A DNA stretch of 64,000 nucleotides from the NCBI GenBank assembly GCA_023407175.1, contig JAEYMU010000048.1:1-64000 (forward strand), written 5' to 3'. This DNA is from Bacillota bacterium. Its GTDB lineage: Bacteria; Bacillota_A; Clostridia; Lachnospirales; Lachnospiraceae. The position numbers and the translations under genes were made by a program. This document shows positions 24,663-33,699 of this stretch, in pieces (the first letter of the stretch is position 1; every line of letters starts with the position of its first letter). Below the pieces are notes generated by a model. The model did not search any database. It saw nothing but the letters and a program-made list of their open reading frames with translations, and had not been told where the DNA came from.

Positions 24663-25949
24663 TTACTGCATTCTTTCTTCCAAGTCTGCAATCATTAGTA
24701 AAATTAATGGTATAAACTCCTCATATCTAAGGCCATAATCATAGTCAATAATCTCGCTTGCAGTATCATCGTCCGGCAGCTCTTTGTCGTCTTTATCGAT
24801 CAGCTTCTTCGCATACACAGGAGATTTTATAAGCCCTGCAAACTCCATATCGGTAATTCCACATGCCGCCATGGCCTCCTCTACTTCCTGGGCAATAAAA
24901 CCTATATGAGTACGCCCAGAAGTCCCCTCCTTCATAGTAAATGATTTGGGTACAAGCATTTTTGCAAACTTCAAATATCTGTCATCCATAACAGAAATGT
25001 TATCCTTCTTACGCTGATCGGAGGTCTGGATTGTAGCATTAAGCGCATATATGCCAGCCCATGGATTACCACTTGATCCTACATACATCGTATTTGACTC
25101 TGGGATAAAGTTTTTATTCACAGACATATGGGCCTCCGCAGTCATATTTGAATTGTTAATTGAATATGCGACTTGTGATAAGGATGCCATATTAGCATTA
25201 CTTGCATTCGCGACCGCCTGCTGATTGATATTTCCGGCATGTATTACTGAATATCCATTGATATTCACAAAGACATAATCACCATTCATCAAGAAATTGA
25301 TACCTTTGTTAATATATTTAAGACCTGTTTCTTTAAGAATTTCTTCATATAGCAGTTTAGTTCCGCAGGCATCAAATGAATACAACAGGATTTCTCCCCC
25401 GATTCCCTCTGAATAGTTTAATCTATAGGCATCAAGAATATCTTCTACAATATTATGAAACCCTGTGCGCTTATATCTTGCTTCGTTATACTCCATGATT
25501 TTATCAAAAAAGAAGACATTCTCGTGTCCATCAGTTACAACATTAATCCCTTCCAGTGGAGCATCTACTCTCTTAATTTCGTAATTATTATAACCTTGCT
25601 TCATCCCTATGATGACTGTGTGTCCATTTTCGATCATTAATATAGCAACTCCAACCTCTGAATGTCCATTTGTGTTGCCTGGATCGGGGTATTCGTTTTT
25701 TAAATACCCCTGCAAATCTACAATATTAATATGACCCTCGTCATTTATGAACTCGGACATCTTTTTCCGCACACAATCCCTGAAGGGATCCTTCCCAGCA
25801 AAAAACACAACATCTTTTCCCATACAGAAGGTCTTTTGAATTTTTGAATTCCTGACCCTAAATAAAACATTATTGGCAAAACAGCTTAAGGCCGTGTCAA
25901 CTGCGTATATGAATTTATCTTTTTCCTGAATTATTGAAATACTACTCAT
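24663..25949 (-). CDS. Ntn-hydrolase-like domain fused to a peptidase S74 chaperone
   Basis: A 428-residue protein. Residues 1 to about 215 (SISIIQEKDKFIYAVDTALS ... VVFFAGKDPF) resemble the Ntn-hydrolase/proteasome-subunit fold. A short linker (NQQAVANASNANMASLSQ) leads to a C-terminal S74 intramolecular chaperone domain (about 300-428): GSSGNPWAGIYALNATIQTS, then DQRKKDNI and HIGFIAQEVEEAM. S74 domains trimerise and cleave themselves off phage tail spikes. No other structural genes are near. Start after GATAGGAGCGATAAT. Confidence 0.8.
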   Translation of the reverse strand: MSSISIIQEKDKFIYAVDTALSCFANNVLFRVRNSKIQKTFCMGKDVVFFAGKDPFRDCVRKKMSEFINDEGHINIVDLQGYLKNEYPDPGNTNGHSEVGVAILMIENGHTVIIGMKQGYNNYEIKRVDAPLEGINVVTDGHENVFFFDKIMEYNEARYKRTGFHNIVEDILDAYRLNYSEGIGGEILLYSFDACGTKLLYEEILKETGLKYINKGINFLMNGDYVFVNINGYSVIHAGNINQQAVANASNANMASLSQVAYSINNSNMTAEAHMSVNKNFIPESNTMYVGSSGNPWAGIYALNATIQTSDQRKKDNISVMDDRYLKFAKMLVPKSFTMKEGTSGRTHIGFIAQEVEEAMAACGITDMEFAGLIKSPVYAKKLIDKDDKELPDDDTASEIIDYDYGLRYEEFIPLILLMIADLEERMQ

Positions 25950-26245
25950 ATTATCGCTCCTATCTTTTAATTGAATTTATACTGGTTTATTCCATTGATT
26001 TTGTTTAAAAATGGTGCAAAAACGCGCTATTTTATAGTGTTTTTCATAATATTTTTATATAAAATATAATAAAATAGCTATAATCTTAATCCTTATGAAA
26101 GCACATAAATAAAGTAATTCAGGCTCTTTCAACTTTTATTTATATAACTTTGTGCAATAAAATCACTTCGAAAAGCTATTCAAGGAATATTTTATGCGTG
26201 AATATGGACACGTGGTATCCGAGAGCTTCATATTTTGATATCGGC

Positions 26246-26860
26246 CTACCCCGGGGGTACACCTGCACCACTTGTTGATGGGATCTGCATATCCACGCCT
26301 TTATCCCAAAATATACGATTACAATAGTTCTGCATATCGCTTAGATCAAAGATATATAGGCAGGAATTTGTCCATGTTAATACGCTTTTTATTGTTTTTG
26401 TATTCCAGTGTTTATTGAATGCCAAAGACTGATGCCTCATATTTTCGAGAGCCTGCAGCACATTCAAATCTTTAACCCACCAACTTTCTTTTCTATGTGC
26501 CGGTTTTTGATAATAGACATAGTTAAATGGGCCCTTTTTAAGCTCTATTCCATGTCTCTCTGCAAACCGTCCCATCATATAAGCAATATACTTATATCCA
26601 CCCCTAGGGCAATTCTGAACAGTTCTATAAATATTATAGGGATAGCAACACCGACATAAATATTCTTCATTGGAGTAATAGAGTTTTGTTCGCCTGCATC
26701 CGCAATTGGGGCAAATCAGAAAGTATTTGAAACCGTATCCCGTCCTTTGCTTAGCAAATCTTAGTCTACTTTGTACAGTTCCATCCGTGACGATATCCGA
26801 ATAATCAACTCCAGTTGCTATTACCTCTTTAAAGGAGTCTATATCAATATAATAGTTCAT
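26246..26860 (-). CDS. Zinc-ribbon hypothetical protein
   Basis: A 204-residue protein. Residues about 50-80 form a treble-Cys zinc ribbon: CPNCGCRRTKLYYSNEEYLC, then RCC, an arrangement seen in small accessory proteins of mobile elements. The C-terminal half is unrecognised and Trp/Tyr-rich. ATG at 26860 follows GAGGTGAGCGTTG. The gene stands between two palindrome clusters. Confidence 0.65.
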   Translation of the reverse strand: MNYYIDIDSFKEVIATGVDYSDIVTDGTVQSRLRFAKQRTGYGFKYFLICPNCGCRRTKLYYSNEEYLCRCCYPYNIYRTVQNCPRGGYKYIAYMMGRFAERHGIELKKGPFNYVYYQKPAHRKESWWVKDLNVLQALENMRHQSLAFNKHWNTKTIKSVLTWTNSCLYIFDLSDMQNYCNRIFWDKGVDMQIPSTSGAGVPPG

Positions 26861-27303
26861 CAACGCTCACCTCGGTTTTGTTTTGGAAAAATACTAAATA
26901 CTAAACACAATACAACGGAGTTTTCCGTTCTATAATCGTCCAAATTCCTATAAACAGGGCTTTCACGAATGCAACGCGTTGCATACATAACGTTCCGAAC
27001 GTTGCATACAATTAAGCGAACGTTTCACTCAAATAATTTTACATCAACGATACATAACCTCCACTACACCCCCTTATGTGAGATTTTAGGATTTATGATT
27101 TGTCTAGCCCCTAGCCGAGTTACAAGCCAAAAATCAAAATGCATTTTATTTTGACCTGGGGTATACGATGTATAAAATAAAAGCGCAGGAATAACCGGCT
27201 TTAAACCAATCATTCCCGCGCCATTTTTCAGGCTTCCATCCTTTGGGATAGGGTACTCTCTCGCTCATTCTGTTATACACTATGTATCATAAATATATTA
27301 TTG
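26861..27303. other. Intergenic stretch with palindromes
   Basis: No gene seen. Palindromes: AACGGAGTTTTCCGTT at 26914-26929, related to copies at 21657 and 21615; the perfect GCAACGCGTTGC at 26971-26982; and AACGTTC/GAACGTT with a 1-nt centre at 26989-27003. These may be regulatory or structural sites of the element. Confidence 0.5.
27183..27221 (-). terminator. Terminator of the small-gene operon
   Basis: GCGCAGGAAT pairs with ATTCCCGCGC (one mismatch) and is followed by TTTTATTTTA on the minus strand. It ends the operon of small genes and DnaC-like gene that reads leftwards. Confidence 0.7.
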
Positions 27304-27450
27304 CTATTGCCTTACTGTAATATCAGCGACTTTAAACTCTCCTATAGCTTTTTTGCGCCGCTTTATGTGGTGTGTGATCGGGCTTAGCAATTTAATCACA
27401 TTCTGCAGCTCCTGTTCCTCTGAATATGATACTGTGATTTTAACTGACAT
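27304..27450 (-). CDS. Small basic hypothetical protein
   Basis: A 48-residue ORF starting MSVKITVSYSEEQELQNVIK, preceded by AGGAGGGATGG. It has a basic middle (THHIKRRKKAIGEF). Similar short proteins occur at the end of replication operons of Clostridia elements. The function is unknown. Confidence 0.55.
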   Translation of the reverse strand: MSVKITVSYSEEQELQNVIKLLSPITHHIKRRKKAIGEFKVADITVRQ

Positions 27451-27459
27451 CCATCCCTC

Positions 27460-27774
27460 CTAATAACAATCAGATATGTAAATGTTACCATCACCACTAA
27501 GAGATAGATCAATACATGAGTTACCGGCATCCGGAATATCTTTTTTGAAGGAAATAAGAGTTCCCTTTTTATTATATTCATTCGTTGTATCAAGAACTGA
27601 TTCCACTGTATAGCCGGCTAACTGTTTTAATTCATATCTGCCCCGTAGTAAATGCAGATCAAGGCTCACTTCATCGTCTATAACATTATCATTGATAATC
27701 TCTTTCAGTTCTTCCGTTAAGTAACCTCCCTCCTTTAAATAATCCGTTACCATAATTGCTTCTTCTCTTAACAT
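27460..27774 (-). CDS. Hypothetical protein
   Basis: A 104-residue acidic protein beginning MLREEAIMVTDYLKEGGYLT. It overlaps the upstream gene by 7 bp and has GAGGAAG before its start. The C-terminal half looks beta-rich (CIDLSLSGDGNIYISDCY). No family is recognised. Confidence 0.6.
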   Translation of the reverse strand: MLREEAIMVTDYLKEGGYLTEELKEIINDNVIDDEVSLDLHLLRGRYELKQLAGYTVESVLDTTNEYNKKGTLISFKKDIPDAGNSCIDLSLSGDGNIYISDCY

Positions 27775-28010
27775 GCTTCTTCCTCACTTTCGTTTTTATT
27801 TAATATTAATCTCATGGCATCATTGAAGCCCTGCAGATAGCATAATTCTTCTGCCATAGCTTCCATCTGATCTGATATATCAAAAGCTAATTTATCGTTG
27901 CTGCTCTTTTTAGCTTCACAATATTTACTCTGCAATTTCATATATTTCGAATTTTGTACCAATGCCTTTTCCGTTCTTGCGTATACATACTGCATAAAAT
28001 CCTTATTCAT
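27768..28010 (-). CDS. Hypothetical helical protein
   Basis: An 80-residue helical protein, MNKDFMQYVYARTEKALVQN onward. I use ATG 28010 because GGGAGGGACAGGCA precedes it; a longer frame reaches 28067. It overlaps the upstream stop by 8 bp and the downstream start by 7 bp, which indicates coupled translation. The function is unknown. Confidence 0.6.
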   Translation of the reverse strand: MNKDFMQYVYARTEKALVQNSKYMKLQSKYCEAKKSSNDKLAFDISDQMEAMAEELCYLQGFNDAMRLILNKNESEEEAC

Positions 28011-28290
28011 TGCCTGTCCCTCCCTTTCCCAATGCTTCAATAACTTCAGATAATTTTGCTCTTGCATCTTCGATATTAGTTGAAAACTTTACTGTGTAAT
28101 CCATTGCAATTCCTATAAAGCTTAGAATCTTCCTCGCTTCGAATAGAATCATGGATGCCTCTTGTTGTGTAGGCTGACTGCCGTTAAAATCATATTCATT
28201 TATTAATGCACTCAAAACCGTTAAATTTTTCTCTGCACTCACGGCTGCTTCCAACAAAAAACCATCTATGATATACACACTATCCTTCAT
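28003..28290 (-). CDS. Hypothetical protein
   Basis: A 95-residue helical protein (MKDSVYIIDGFLLEAAVSAE) with AAGGAGAAAAATTAT before the start. Small helical proteins of this size are common cargo downstream of dnaC-like genes in Clostridia elements. Not recognised further. Confidence 0.6.
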   Translation of the reverse strand: MKDSVYIIDGFLLEAAVSAEKNLTVLSALINEYDFNGSQPTQQEASMILFEARKILSFIGIAMDYTVKFSTNIEDARAKLSEVIEALGKGGTGNE

Positions 28291-28416
28291 ATAATTTTTC
28301 TCCTTTTCTCTTGCACCGGAGAATGTCTTGTGCTATACTATATATAACAATTCCGGCATAATCAGGTTGACGGGTTGCGTGCTATTGGTAAGGTGGCTCT
28401 TATTCAATAGCTTTTT

Positions 28417-29214
28417 TCATATAATTTCTTTGATAAATTCTGCATTCTCCTCCTTTGTTTTCAAATCCCGAATTGATACTTCCGGCATAACTAACGGAAT
28501 TGACATTGCAGCTATTCTGCTTCGGGTCCTTTCATCAATCTTCAATTCATCCGCTGCCATGTTGCTTGTAAAGACTGTAACAAGCTGTTTTGTCATTCTG
28601 AAATTAATCAAGCGATATAGCACCGTATCAACCCATTCACGATTCATCTGTACTCCGATATCATCGAGCACCAGCAGCCGCGTACGGAATATGGTGTCAA
28701 CTTCATCGTTACAATCTTCAAACTTAAAACCCTTTTTTGTTAGCTCAATAAAATCCAATGCTGTAATGAACTTGGCATTTATTGGCTTTGTATCAATCAA
28801 CTCATTTACCAGGCAGGCAGCAAGCATTGTCTTTCCGGATCCCTTCCGTTTCGAAAAAATATACAATCCTTTGCCTTTAGCTTCAAATTTCTCGAAATTA
28901 ATGATAAAGGCATTTGCAATTTTCTTTTGAGCTTCCACATCACAATCATATTTGTTCCAGATAAAATCCTTTGGTTTCATTCCGATAAACTCGAATGGTA
29001 TCATGGCGCGGACCTTTCTAAAATCACCATCAGTACGGCCTGCTTCCTGAACATATAAGGCTTCCCCATAATTCTCAATGTCGTATGTATTCCAGATATA
29101 ATCTGCTCCACTGCAGGATACCTTTTCGGATTTTAAAAGCTTTCTATTGATCGGCTTTGAATTGTTTGTAATAGTCTGATCTGTAGTAACCCTCGGTGTC
29201 ATTGTTCTCGCCAT
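28417..29214 (-). CDS. DnaC/IstB-like replication ATPase
   Basis: A 265-residue AAA+ protein, likely helicase loader. Walker A is FSKRKGSGKTMLAACL near residue 127, Walker B is LLVLDDIGVQ near 185, and NFRMTKQLVTVFTSNMA is sensor 1-like. ATG 29214 follows AAAGGAGGGAAT and overlaps the end of the initiator gene by 71 bp, an extensive overlap that couples the two. It probably loads the host DnaB helicase at the element's origin. Confidence 0.85.
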   Translation of the reverse strand: MARTMTPRVTTDQTITNNSKPINRKLLKSEKVSCSGADYIWNTYDIENYGEALYVQEAGRTDGDFRKVRAMIPFEFIGMKPKDFIWNKYDCDVEAQKKIANAFIINFEKFEAKGKGLYIFSKRKGSGKTMLAACLVNELIDTKPINAKFITALDFIELTKKGFKFEDCNDEVDTIFRTRLLVLDDIGVQMNREWVDTVLYRLINFRMTKQLVTVFTSNMAADELKIDERTRSRIAAMSIPLVMPEVSIRDLKTKEENAEFIKEII

Positions 29215-29872
29215 AGGCTTTATTCCCTCCTTTCTTATCCGTTCCGACATCTTCTTTTTTTACTGCGTCAATAACCCATTTTCGAATACATAGATTATGA
29301 TTTTTAGCTTTATACCCTTTCATTTCGATATACTCATCCAGCTTAACGATGCACTTATCAAACAAATCTTGTCCATATTCAGATACCAGGCGTTCTTTTT
29401 CTTCATCCGCCAACAACACGTGCTTATAATCACCATATTTATGCTTTTGTGGGTGCAGGGTATATCTTTTACTGTTTCTTTTAATACTGTTACTTTTAAT
29501 ACTGTTTCTTTTAGTGGTCGTGTTTTCCGTAGTCGGAAAACCGGTATCCTCAAATTCCGCCGTCGGAAATTCCGTAGTCGGAAAACCAGGAAACGGATTA
29601 ATAACATATGTGTTTTTAGCAAATTTTGTTCCATTCATTTCCTGCTGCTTAACAACAATACCTTGGTTAACTAATAAATTCATATGTTTATAAAATCTTT
29701 CTTTGCTCATTAGTAATTCATCCATCATTAATGATGTTCCTGGATAACATTTTTCATAATTCCCGGCAAAACTTGCAAGATAGGCATAGATAGCTTTCGC
29801 TTCTGGAGTGAGTAATTTATCCCTCATTACATTTTGATATACATAACCAAAACCCTTCTTTTCATATTGCAT
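29144..29872 (-). CDS. Replication initiator-like helix-turn-helix protein
   Basis: A 242-residue protein. Residues 1-95 form a winged-helix domain (GFGYVYQNVMRDKLLTPEAK ... MDELLMSKERFYKHMNLLVN) seen in RepA/DnaD-type initiators of Gram-positive phages and islands. A low-complexity linker with NSIKSNSIKRNS leads to a small C-terminal domain. With the following DnaC-like gene it makes a replication module for the element. Confidence 0.8.
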   Translation of the reverse strand: MQYEKKGFGYVYQNVMRDKLLTPEAKAIYAYLASFAGNYEKCYPGTSLMMDELLMSKERFYKHMNLLVNQGIVVKQQEMNGTKFAKNTYVINPFPGFPTTEFPTAEFEDTGFPTTENTTTKRNSIKSNSIKRNSKRYTLHPQKHKYGDYKHVLLADEEKERLVSEYGQDLFDKCIVKLDEYIEMKGYKAKNHNLCIRKWVIDAVKKEDVGTDKKGGNKAYGENNDTEGYYRSDYYKQFKADQ

Positions 29873-29884
29873 TCCCTCACCCGC

Positions 29885-30130
29885 TTATTCCGTCACCCTT
29901 CTTATTGTTCCGTAGCTGAAAGAGCTTTCATCTTCTTTTACCGGTTCACTGTTCAGATAATCGATAAACTTATCATAATTGATAAGGTATTTGCACCCAG
30001 CTTTTACTACCGGAATTTTCCCTTGCTTAGCCAAGGATCGGATGTACCAAAGAGAGACGGAACTGTCCGGATCTTCCATATGTATCTGATCATAGATTTG
30101 CTGCGCTGTTCGCATTTTTGCTAATGCCAT
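29885..30130 (-). CDS. AlpA/excisionase-type DNA-binding protein
   Basis: An 81-residue protein with the excisionase-type fold: TAQQIYDQIHMEDPDSSVSL, then WYIRSLAKQGKIPVVKAGCK and YLINYDKFIDYL. In phage satellites an AlpA-like gene at this place activates excision and replication genes; that role here is inferred from position. GGAGCGTAAAGC precedes ATG. Confidence 0.75.
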   Translation of the reverse strand: MALAKMRTAQQIYDQIHMEDPDSSVSLWYIRSLAKQGKIPVVKAGCKYLINYDKFIDYLNSEPVKEDESSFSYGTIRRVTE

Positions 30131-30133
30131 GCT

Positions 30134-30196
30134 TTACGCTCCTTCCTGTTGTTCAAGCTTTAAATCTTCTAATAGCTCTCCTTGTTCGTCAGTCAT
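30134..30196 (-). CDS. Leader-size peptide between regulators
   Basis: A 20-residue ORF, MTDEQGELLEDLKLEQQEGA, with AAAGGAG 8 nt upstream. It is highly acidic. Its stop lies 4 bp before the next start, and its last codons hold that gene's ribosome site (GAAGGAGCG), so it may serve translational coupling. Confidence 0.45.
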   Translation of the reverse strand: MTDEQGELLEDLKLEQQEGA

Positions 30197-30200
30197 ACTA

Positions 30201-30410
30201 TTAACTCCTTTCAATTAATAACTCAGTTACATCAATACCAAGTGCTTTAGCTACGCTACCTAAAGCCTTAGGTGTTGGGTTCCTTTTGCCTGTATTTTTT
30301 AACCAACTATTAATTGTATTGCTAGATATTCCAGAAGCATTTGACAAATCTGCTACATTCATGGATTTCCTAGCTAAGGCAATTTTGAACTTATATACTG
30401 ACAAATCCAT
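30201..30410 (-). CDS. Cro-like XRE regulator of the right element
   Basis: A 69-residue HTH_XRE protein: KFKIALARKSMNVADLSNAS, then GISSNTINSWLKNTGKRNPT. It is divergent from the 232-residue repressor and faces the replication operon, matching a Cro/Str-type role. Start after AAAGGAGATGAGTGG. Confidence 0.85.
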   Translation of the reverse strand: MDLSVYKFKIALARKSMNVADLSNASGISSNTINSWLKNTGKRNPTPKALGSVAKALGIDVTELLIERS

Positions 30411-30426
30411 CCACTCATCTCCTTTT

Positions 30427-30533
30427 TAGTGCTTCGCACTATTTCTAAGTCAATTATATAGTGCATCGCACTAATTGTCAAGATGAAATTCACAGAATAT
30501 TAATGCGCTGCACTAATTTTTTATTGCACTAAT
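30427..30533. promoter_or_regulatory. Palindromic operator array of the right element
   Basis: TAGTGCTTCGCACTA at 30427-30441 and TAGTGCATCGCACTA at 30459-30473 are near-perfect palindromes. A degenerate third copy, TAATGCGCTGCACTA, lies at 30501-30515 and a half-site TTGCACTAA at 30525-30533. They occupy the space between the two divergent XRE genes and overlap the likely promoters. Confidence 0.8.
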
Positions 30534-30573
30534 TGAAATAGTATGTTTTAATATATTCAAAGGAGGTCTTATT

Positions 30574-31272
30574 GTGGGATACGGTACCAGAATTAAAGCT
30601 TTATTAAAAGAAAAGAAAATATCGATCAAAGAAGTGTCGAAGCAAACAGGGATATCTTTAAATACACTTTATTCAATAACTAAGCGTGACAGTGATAAAG
30701 TGGATATTGGAATACTTATTAAAATTGCGTCTTTCTTAGAAATCGATATTACAGAGTTGGTCGACTCAGATTCAATGCATCATATTGATTATTTAGATGC
30801 TATTAACGAATATGATTATAAGCAGAACATGCTAAAGATGAATTTTTCCAATAATTTAAATTATCTAATAGGTCATTATAAAATTAATTTGTCAGATTTG
30901 GCTCATGCTTTAGATGTTCATATTGATAATTTAACCAAATGGATAAGTGGTGATGTTCTACCAAATCAAAATGAAAGAAAATTATTGGAACAATATTTTA
31001 AGCTTGAAGATAATTCAATGACCGAAAAGGTGATTTTAGGAATATTTTCAGAAAAACCCGAAAATGAGACCGTAATAAATGCAGTTAATAATAGTCTTTC
31101 ATCTGTTCACGCAAATGGGAAAATACCTTCTATATATTTCGATGAAAAGATTGATGATAATCCATTAAATAGAGCGCTAAATAAATTGGATAATGGCGAT
31201 AAAGATCTTTCTGAAGAAGAAATCAAATCAATTGTTTCGTTTTTTAAACATTTCTCAGACAGATTTAAGTAA
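30574..31272 (+). CDS. Master XRE repressor of the right element
   Basis: A 232-residue protein with two HTH_XRE domains: residues 3-65 (RIKALLKEKKISIKEVSKQT and GISLNTLYSITKRDSD) and about 85-145 (NLNYLIGHYKINLSDLAHAL). The C-terminal part is acidic and has no Ser/Lys peptidase motif, so RecA-driven self-cleavage is not expected; release by an anti-repressor is more likely, as in PICI Stl proteins. GTG start 7 nt after GGAGG. Confidence 0.85.
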   Translation: MGYGTRIKALLKEKKISIKEVSKQTGISLNTLYSITKRDSDKVDIGILIKIASFLEIDITELVDSDSMHHIDYLDAINEYDYKQNMLKMNFSNNLNYLIGHYKINLSDLAHALDVHIDNLTKWISGDVLPNQNERKLLEQYFKLEDNSMTEKVILGIFSEKPENETVINAVNNSLSSVHANGKIPSIYFDEKIDDNPLNRALNKLDNGDKDLSEEEIKSIVSFFKHFSDRFK

Positions 31273-31433
31273 TTAAATAAAACATCTCCCGGTGCTACCA
31301 ATACCGAACCGCTACACATTGACAATCTATTATGCTTTTATCAAGGCAGTCGGCGTGGCGGTCATGCCATCCGTTTCTAACCTTACCAAGAAACCAATGA
31401 ATATATATTTATAAACCAAAGAAGGAGGAGCAC

Positions 31434-32261
31434 ATGAACGACATAAAAAATTACAATGAAGCTATATTTGAATCCATCAAGCATATCAATAATTTCGGCC
31501 AAGAATATTGGTATGCTCGGGAGCTGCAGCAAGCATTAGAATACACTGAATGGAGAAATTTTTACAAGGTAATAGAAAAAGCGAAAATCTCATGTGAAGG
31601 CAGTAAAAATCAGGTTTCTGACCATTTTGTTGACGTCAACAAAATCGTTGAAGCCGGAATTAGTTCAAAGTCAATTGATGATATCGAACTTTCCCGTTAT
31701 GCGTGTTATCTTATTGTTCAGAACGGTGATCCAAGAAAAGAAGTCATTGCGCTGGGACAAACATATTTTGCTGTTAAAACCAGGCAGCAGGAATTGATTG
31801 ATAATTACGATCAGCTGTCAGAGGATCAGAAAAGGCTTGCTATTCGAAATGAAATGATCAATCACAACAAATCTCTTGCTGAAGCTGCTTACAATGCTGG
31901 AGTAATTGATTCAAAAGATTTTGCAATATTCCAGAACAAGGGGTATCAGGGTTTGTATGGGGGACTCGGGGTAAAAGAAATCCATGCCAGAAAGGGTTTA
32001 AAGAAAAGCCAGAAGATATTGGACCACATGGGAAGCACAGAGCTGGCTGCCAACCTATTCCGAGCAACGCAGACAGATGAAAAGCTAAGACGTGAAGGAA
32101 TTACCGGCAAGGAGGAAGCCAATAAAACGCATTATGAAGTCGGGGCCAAGGTAAGGCAGACTATAAAAGACTTAGGCGGCACCATGCCCGAAGATTTGCC
32201 TACCCCCGATAAGAGCATAAAGCAAGTTGAACGCACCATAAAGGATTTACCGGATAAATAG
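31434..32261 (+). CDS. dinD: DinD-like DNA damage-inducible protein
   Basis: A 275-residue protein matching DinD, an SOS-induced protein that inhibits RecA strand exchange in E. coli. The N-terminal BRO/KilA-like part (GQEYWYARELQQALEYTEWR) and the conserved ELSRYACYLIVQNGDPRKEV, then AYNAGVIDSKDFAIFQNKGY are clear. DinD genes are common on islands. Start after GAAGGAGGAGCAC. Confidence 0.85.
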   Translation: MNDIKNYNEAIFESIKHINNFGQEYWYARELQQALEYTEWRNFYKVIEKAKISCEGSKNQVSDHFVDVNKIVEAGISSKSIDDIELSRYACYLIVQNGDPRKEVIALGQTYFAVKTRQQELIDNYDQLSEDQKRLAIRNEMINHNKSLAEAAYNAGVIDSKDFAIFQNKGYQGLYGGLGVKEIHARKGLKKSQKILDHMGSTELAANLFRATQTDEKLRREGITGKEEANKTHYEVGAKVRQTIKDLGGTMPEDLPTPDKSIKQVERTIKDLPDK

Positions 32262-32309
32262 AAACCGCCCCGGCTGCAACCAGGACGGATTTAACGATAC
32301 CATATAAGC

Positions 32310-32360
32310 AAGAGCCTATACAATAACCTTTGACGAGATTATTGTATCATACAGGCTCTT
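32310..32360 (+). terminator. Hairpin before the right integrase gene
   Basis: AAGAGCCT/AGGCTCTT with an inner ACAATAA/TTATTGT pairing makes a long hairpin followed by TAAATAC, between dinD and int. It may end dinD transcription or attenuate int. Confidence 0.55.
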
Positions 32361-32390
32361 TAAATACAACCAGAAAGGATGTTTGATACA

Positions 32391-33686
32391 ATGGCTAATA
32401 TTGAAAAGAGAGGCGCCAGCTACCGGATCACCGTGAGCAATGGCTATGATACTTCCGGAAAGAAGCTGAGGGAAAAAGCCACCTTCACTCCGGATCCAAC
32501 CATGACGCCGAAGCAGCAACAAAAGGCCCTTGATAAATTTGTATTTGAGTTTGAAGAGAAGGTCAAAAACGGGAATTACCTGAAAGGTGAAAAGATCACC
32601 TTAAAAGACTTCACAGGAAAATGGATCAAGGAATACGCGGAACAGCAGCTTGAGAAAACCACACTGACACACTATAACGAAGTCCTGAACCATAAAATTC
32701 TTCCAGCTCTAGGGCATATCAAATTATCAAAACTTCAGCCGCTGCATCTGCAGAGCCTCTATAATAATCTTCTGGAGGATGGCGTTCGAAGAGATGGTAA
32801 GACAGGCGGCTATAGCCCGGCCACCATAAAGAAATGTCATGTGGTCTTAAGTAGTATTCTATCAACAGCTGTTCATTGGCAGCTGATTGAATCAAATCCC
32901 TGTGACCGTGTATCACCACCCAAGAACAAGAATATAACTGGTAATGTAAAACACTTCACACTGGAGCAGGCTGAAACCTTCCTACAGGCGCTTGATATGG
33001 AATATGTGACCACATACCAGGCCCATGACCGTATTGACGATACCGGCAAGAAATACCATGTGGAAGCTTATACAGAAAACCGTAAAATGTCGATACAGCT
33101 TAAGGTATTATTCAATATCGCTCTGTTCGGCGGCCTGCGCAGGGGTGAATTACTGGCTTTAACCTGGGATGATGTCGATTTTGACCGCAACGCCATCAGC
33201 ATATCGAAATCAACCGGCTATACCGGTAAGGAAACATACATCAAAACCCCGAAGAATAAAAGCTCCATACGGGAAATAAAGCTACCCGGCACGGTAATGG
33301 ATATGATCAGGCAACATAAGAAGAAACAGCAAGAACTCCGGCTCTCCTTGGGAGATCAATGGCAGGGTGAGAATTATTTATTCATCCAATGGAATGGCAG
33401 ACAGATGAATATAGCCACTCCATACCATGCTTTTAAGGATATCGTAATCAAGTACAATGCAACTGTTACCGATACAGCCCAGAAGCTTCCGGACATTCCT
33501 TTCCATGGGCTTCGGCACACATCGGCCACATTGCTTATATCAGAGAATGTTGACATCCGGACCGTATCGGCCCGGCTCGGCCATGCTCAAACCAGTACCA
33601 CTATGAATATATATGCTCACAGCCTAAAGGAACTGGACGAAAAGGCAGCGAATACCTTAGGAAATATACTAAAACGAAAAGCATAA
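32391..33686 (+). CDS. Tyrosine recombinase, integrase of the right element
   Basis: A 431-residue integrase. The N-terminal arm-binding domain begins NIEKRGASYRITVSNGYDTS, the SAM-like domain spans about 70-160, and the catalytic residues are in FGGLRRGELLALTW (Arg), FHGLRHTSATLL (H-x-x-R type box II) and LGHAQTSTTMNIYAHSL (nucleophile Tyr). I start at ATG 32391 because AAAGGA would overlap ATG 32379. It is clearly different from the left integrase yet uses the same tRNA-Thr site. Confidence 0.93.
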   Translation: MANIEKRGASYRITVSNGYDTSGKKLREKATFTPDPTMTPKQQQKALDKFVFEFEEKVKNGNYLKGEKITLKDFTGKWIKEYAEQQLEKTTLTHYNEVLNHKILPALGHIKLSKLQPLHLQSLYNNLLEDGVRRDGKTGGYSPATIKKCHVVLSSILSTAVHWQLIESNPCDRVSPPKNKNITGNVKHFTLEQAETFLQALDMEYVTTYQAHDRIDDTGKKYHVEAYTENRKMSIQLKVLFNIALFGGLRRGELLALTWDDVDFDRNAISISKSTGYTGKETYIKTPKNKSSIREIKLPGTVMDMIRQHKKKQQELRLSLGDQWQGENYLFIQWNGRQMNIATPYHAFKDIVIKYNATVTDTAQKLPDIPFHGLRHTSATLLISENVDIRTVSARLGHAQTSTTMNIYAHSLKELDEKAANTLGNILKRKA

Positions 33687-33699
33687 ACTGATAACTTTC

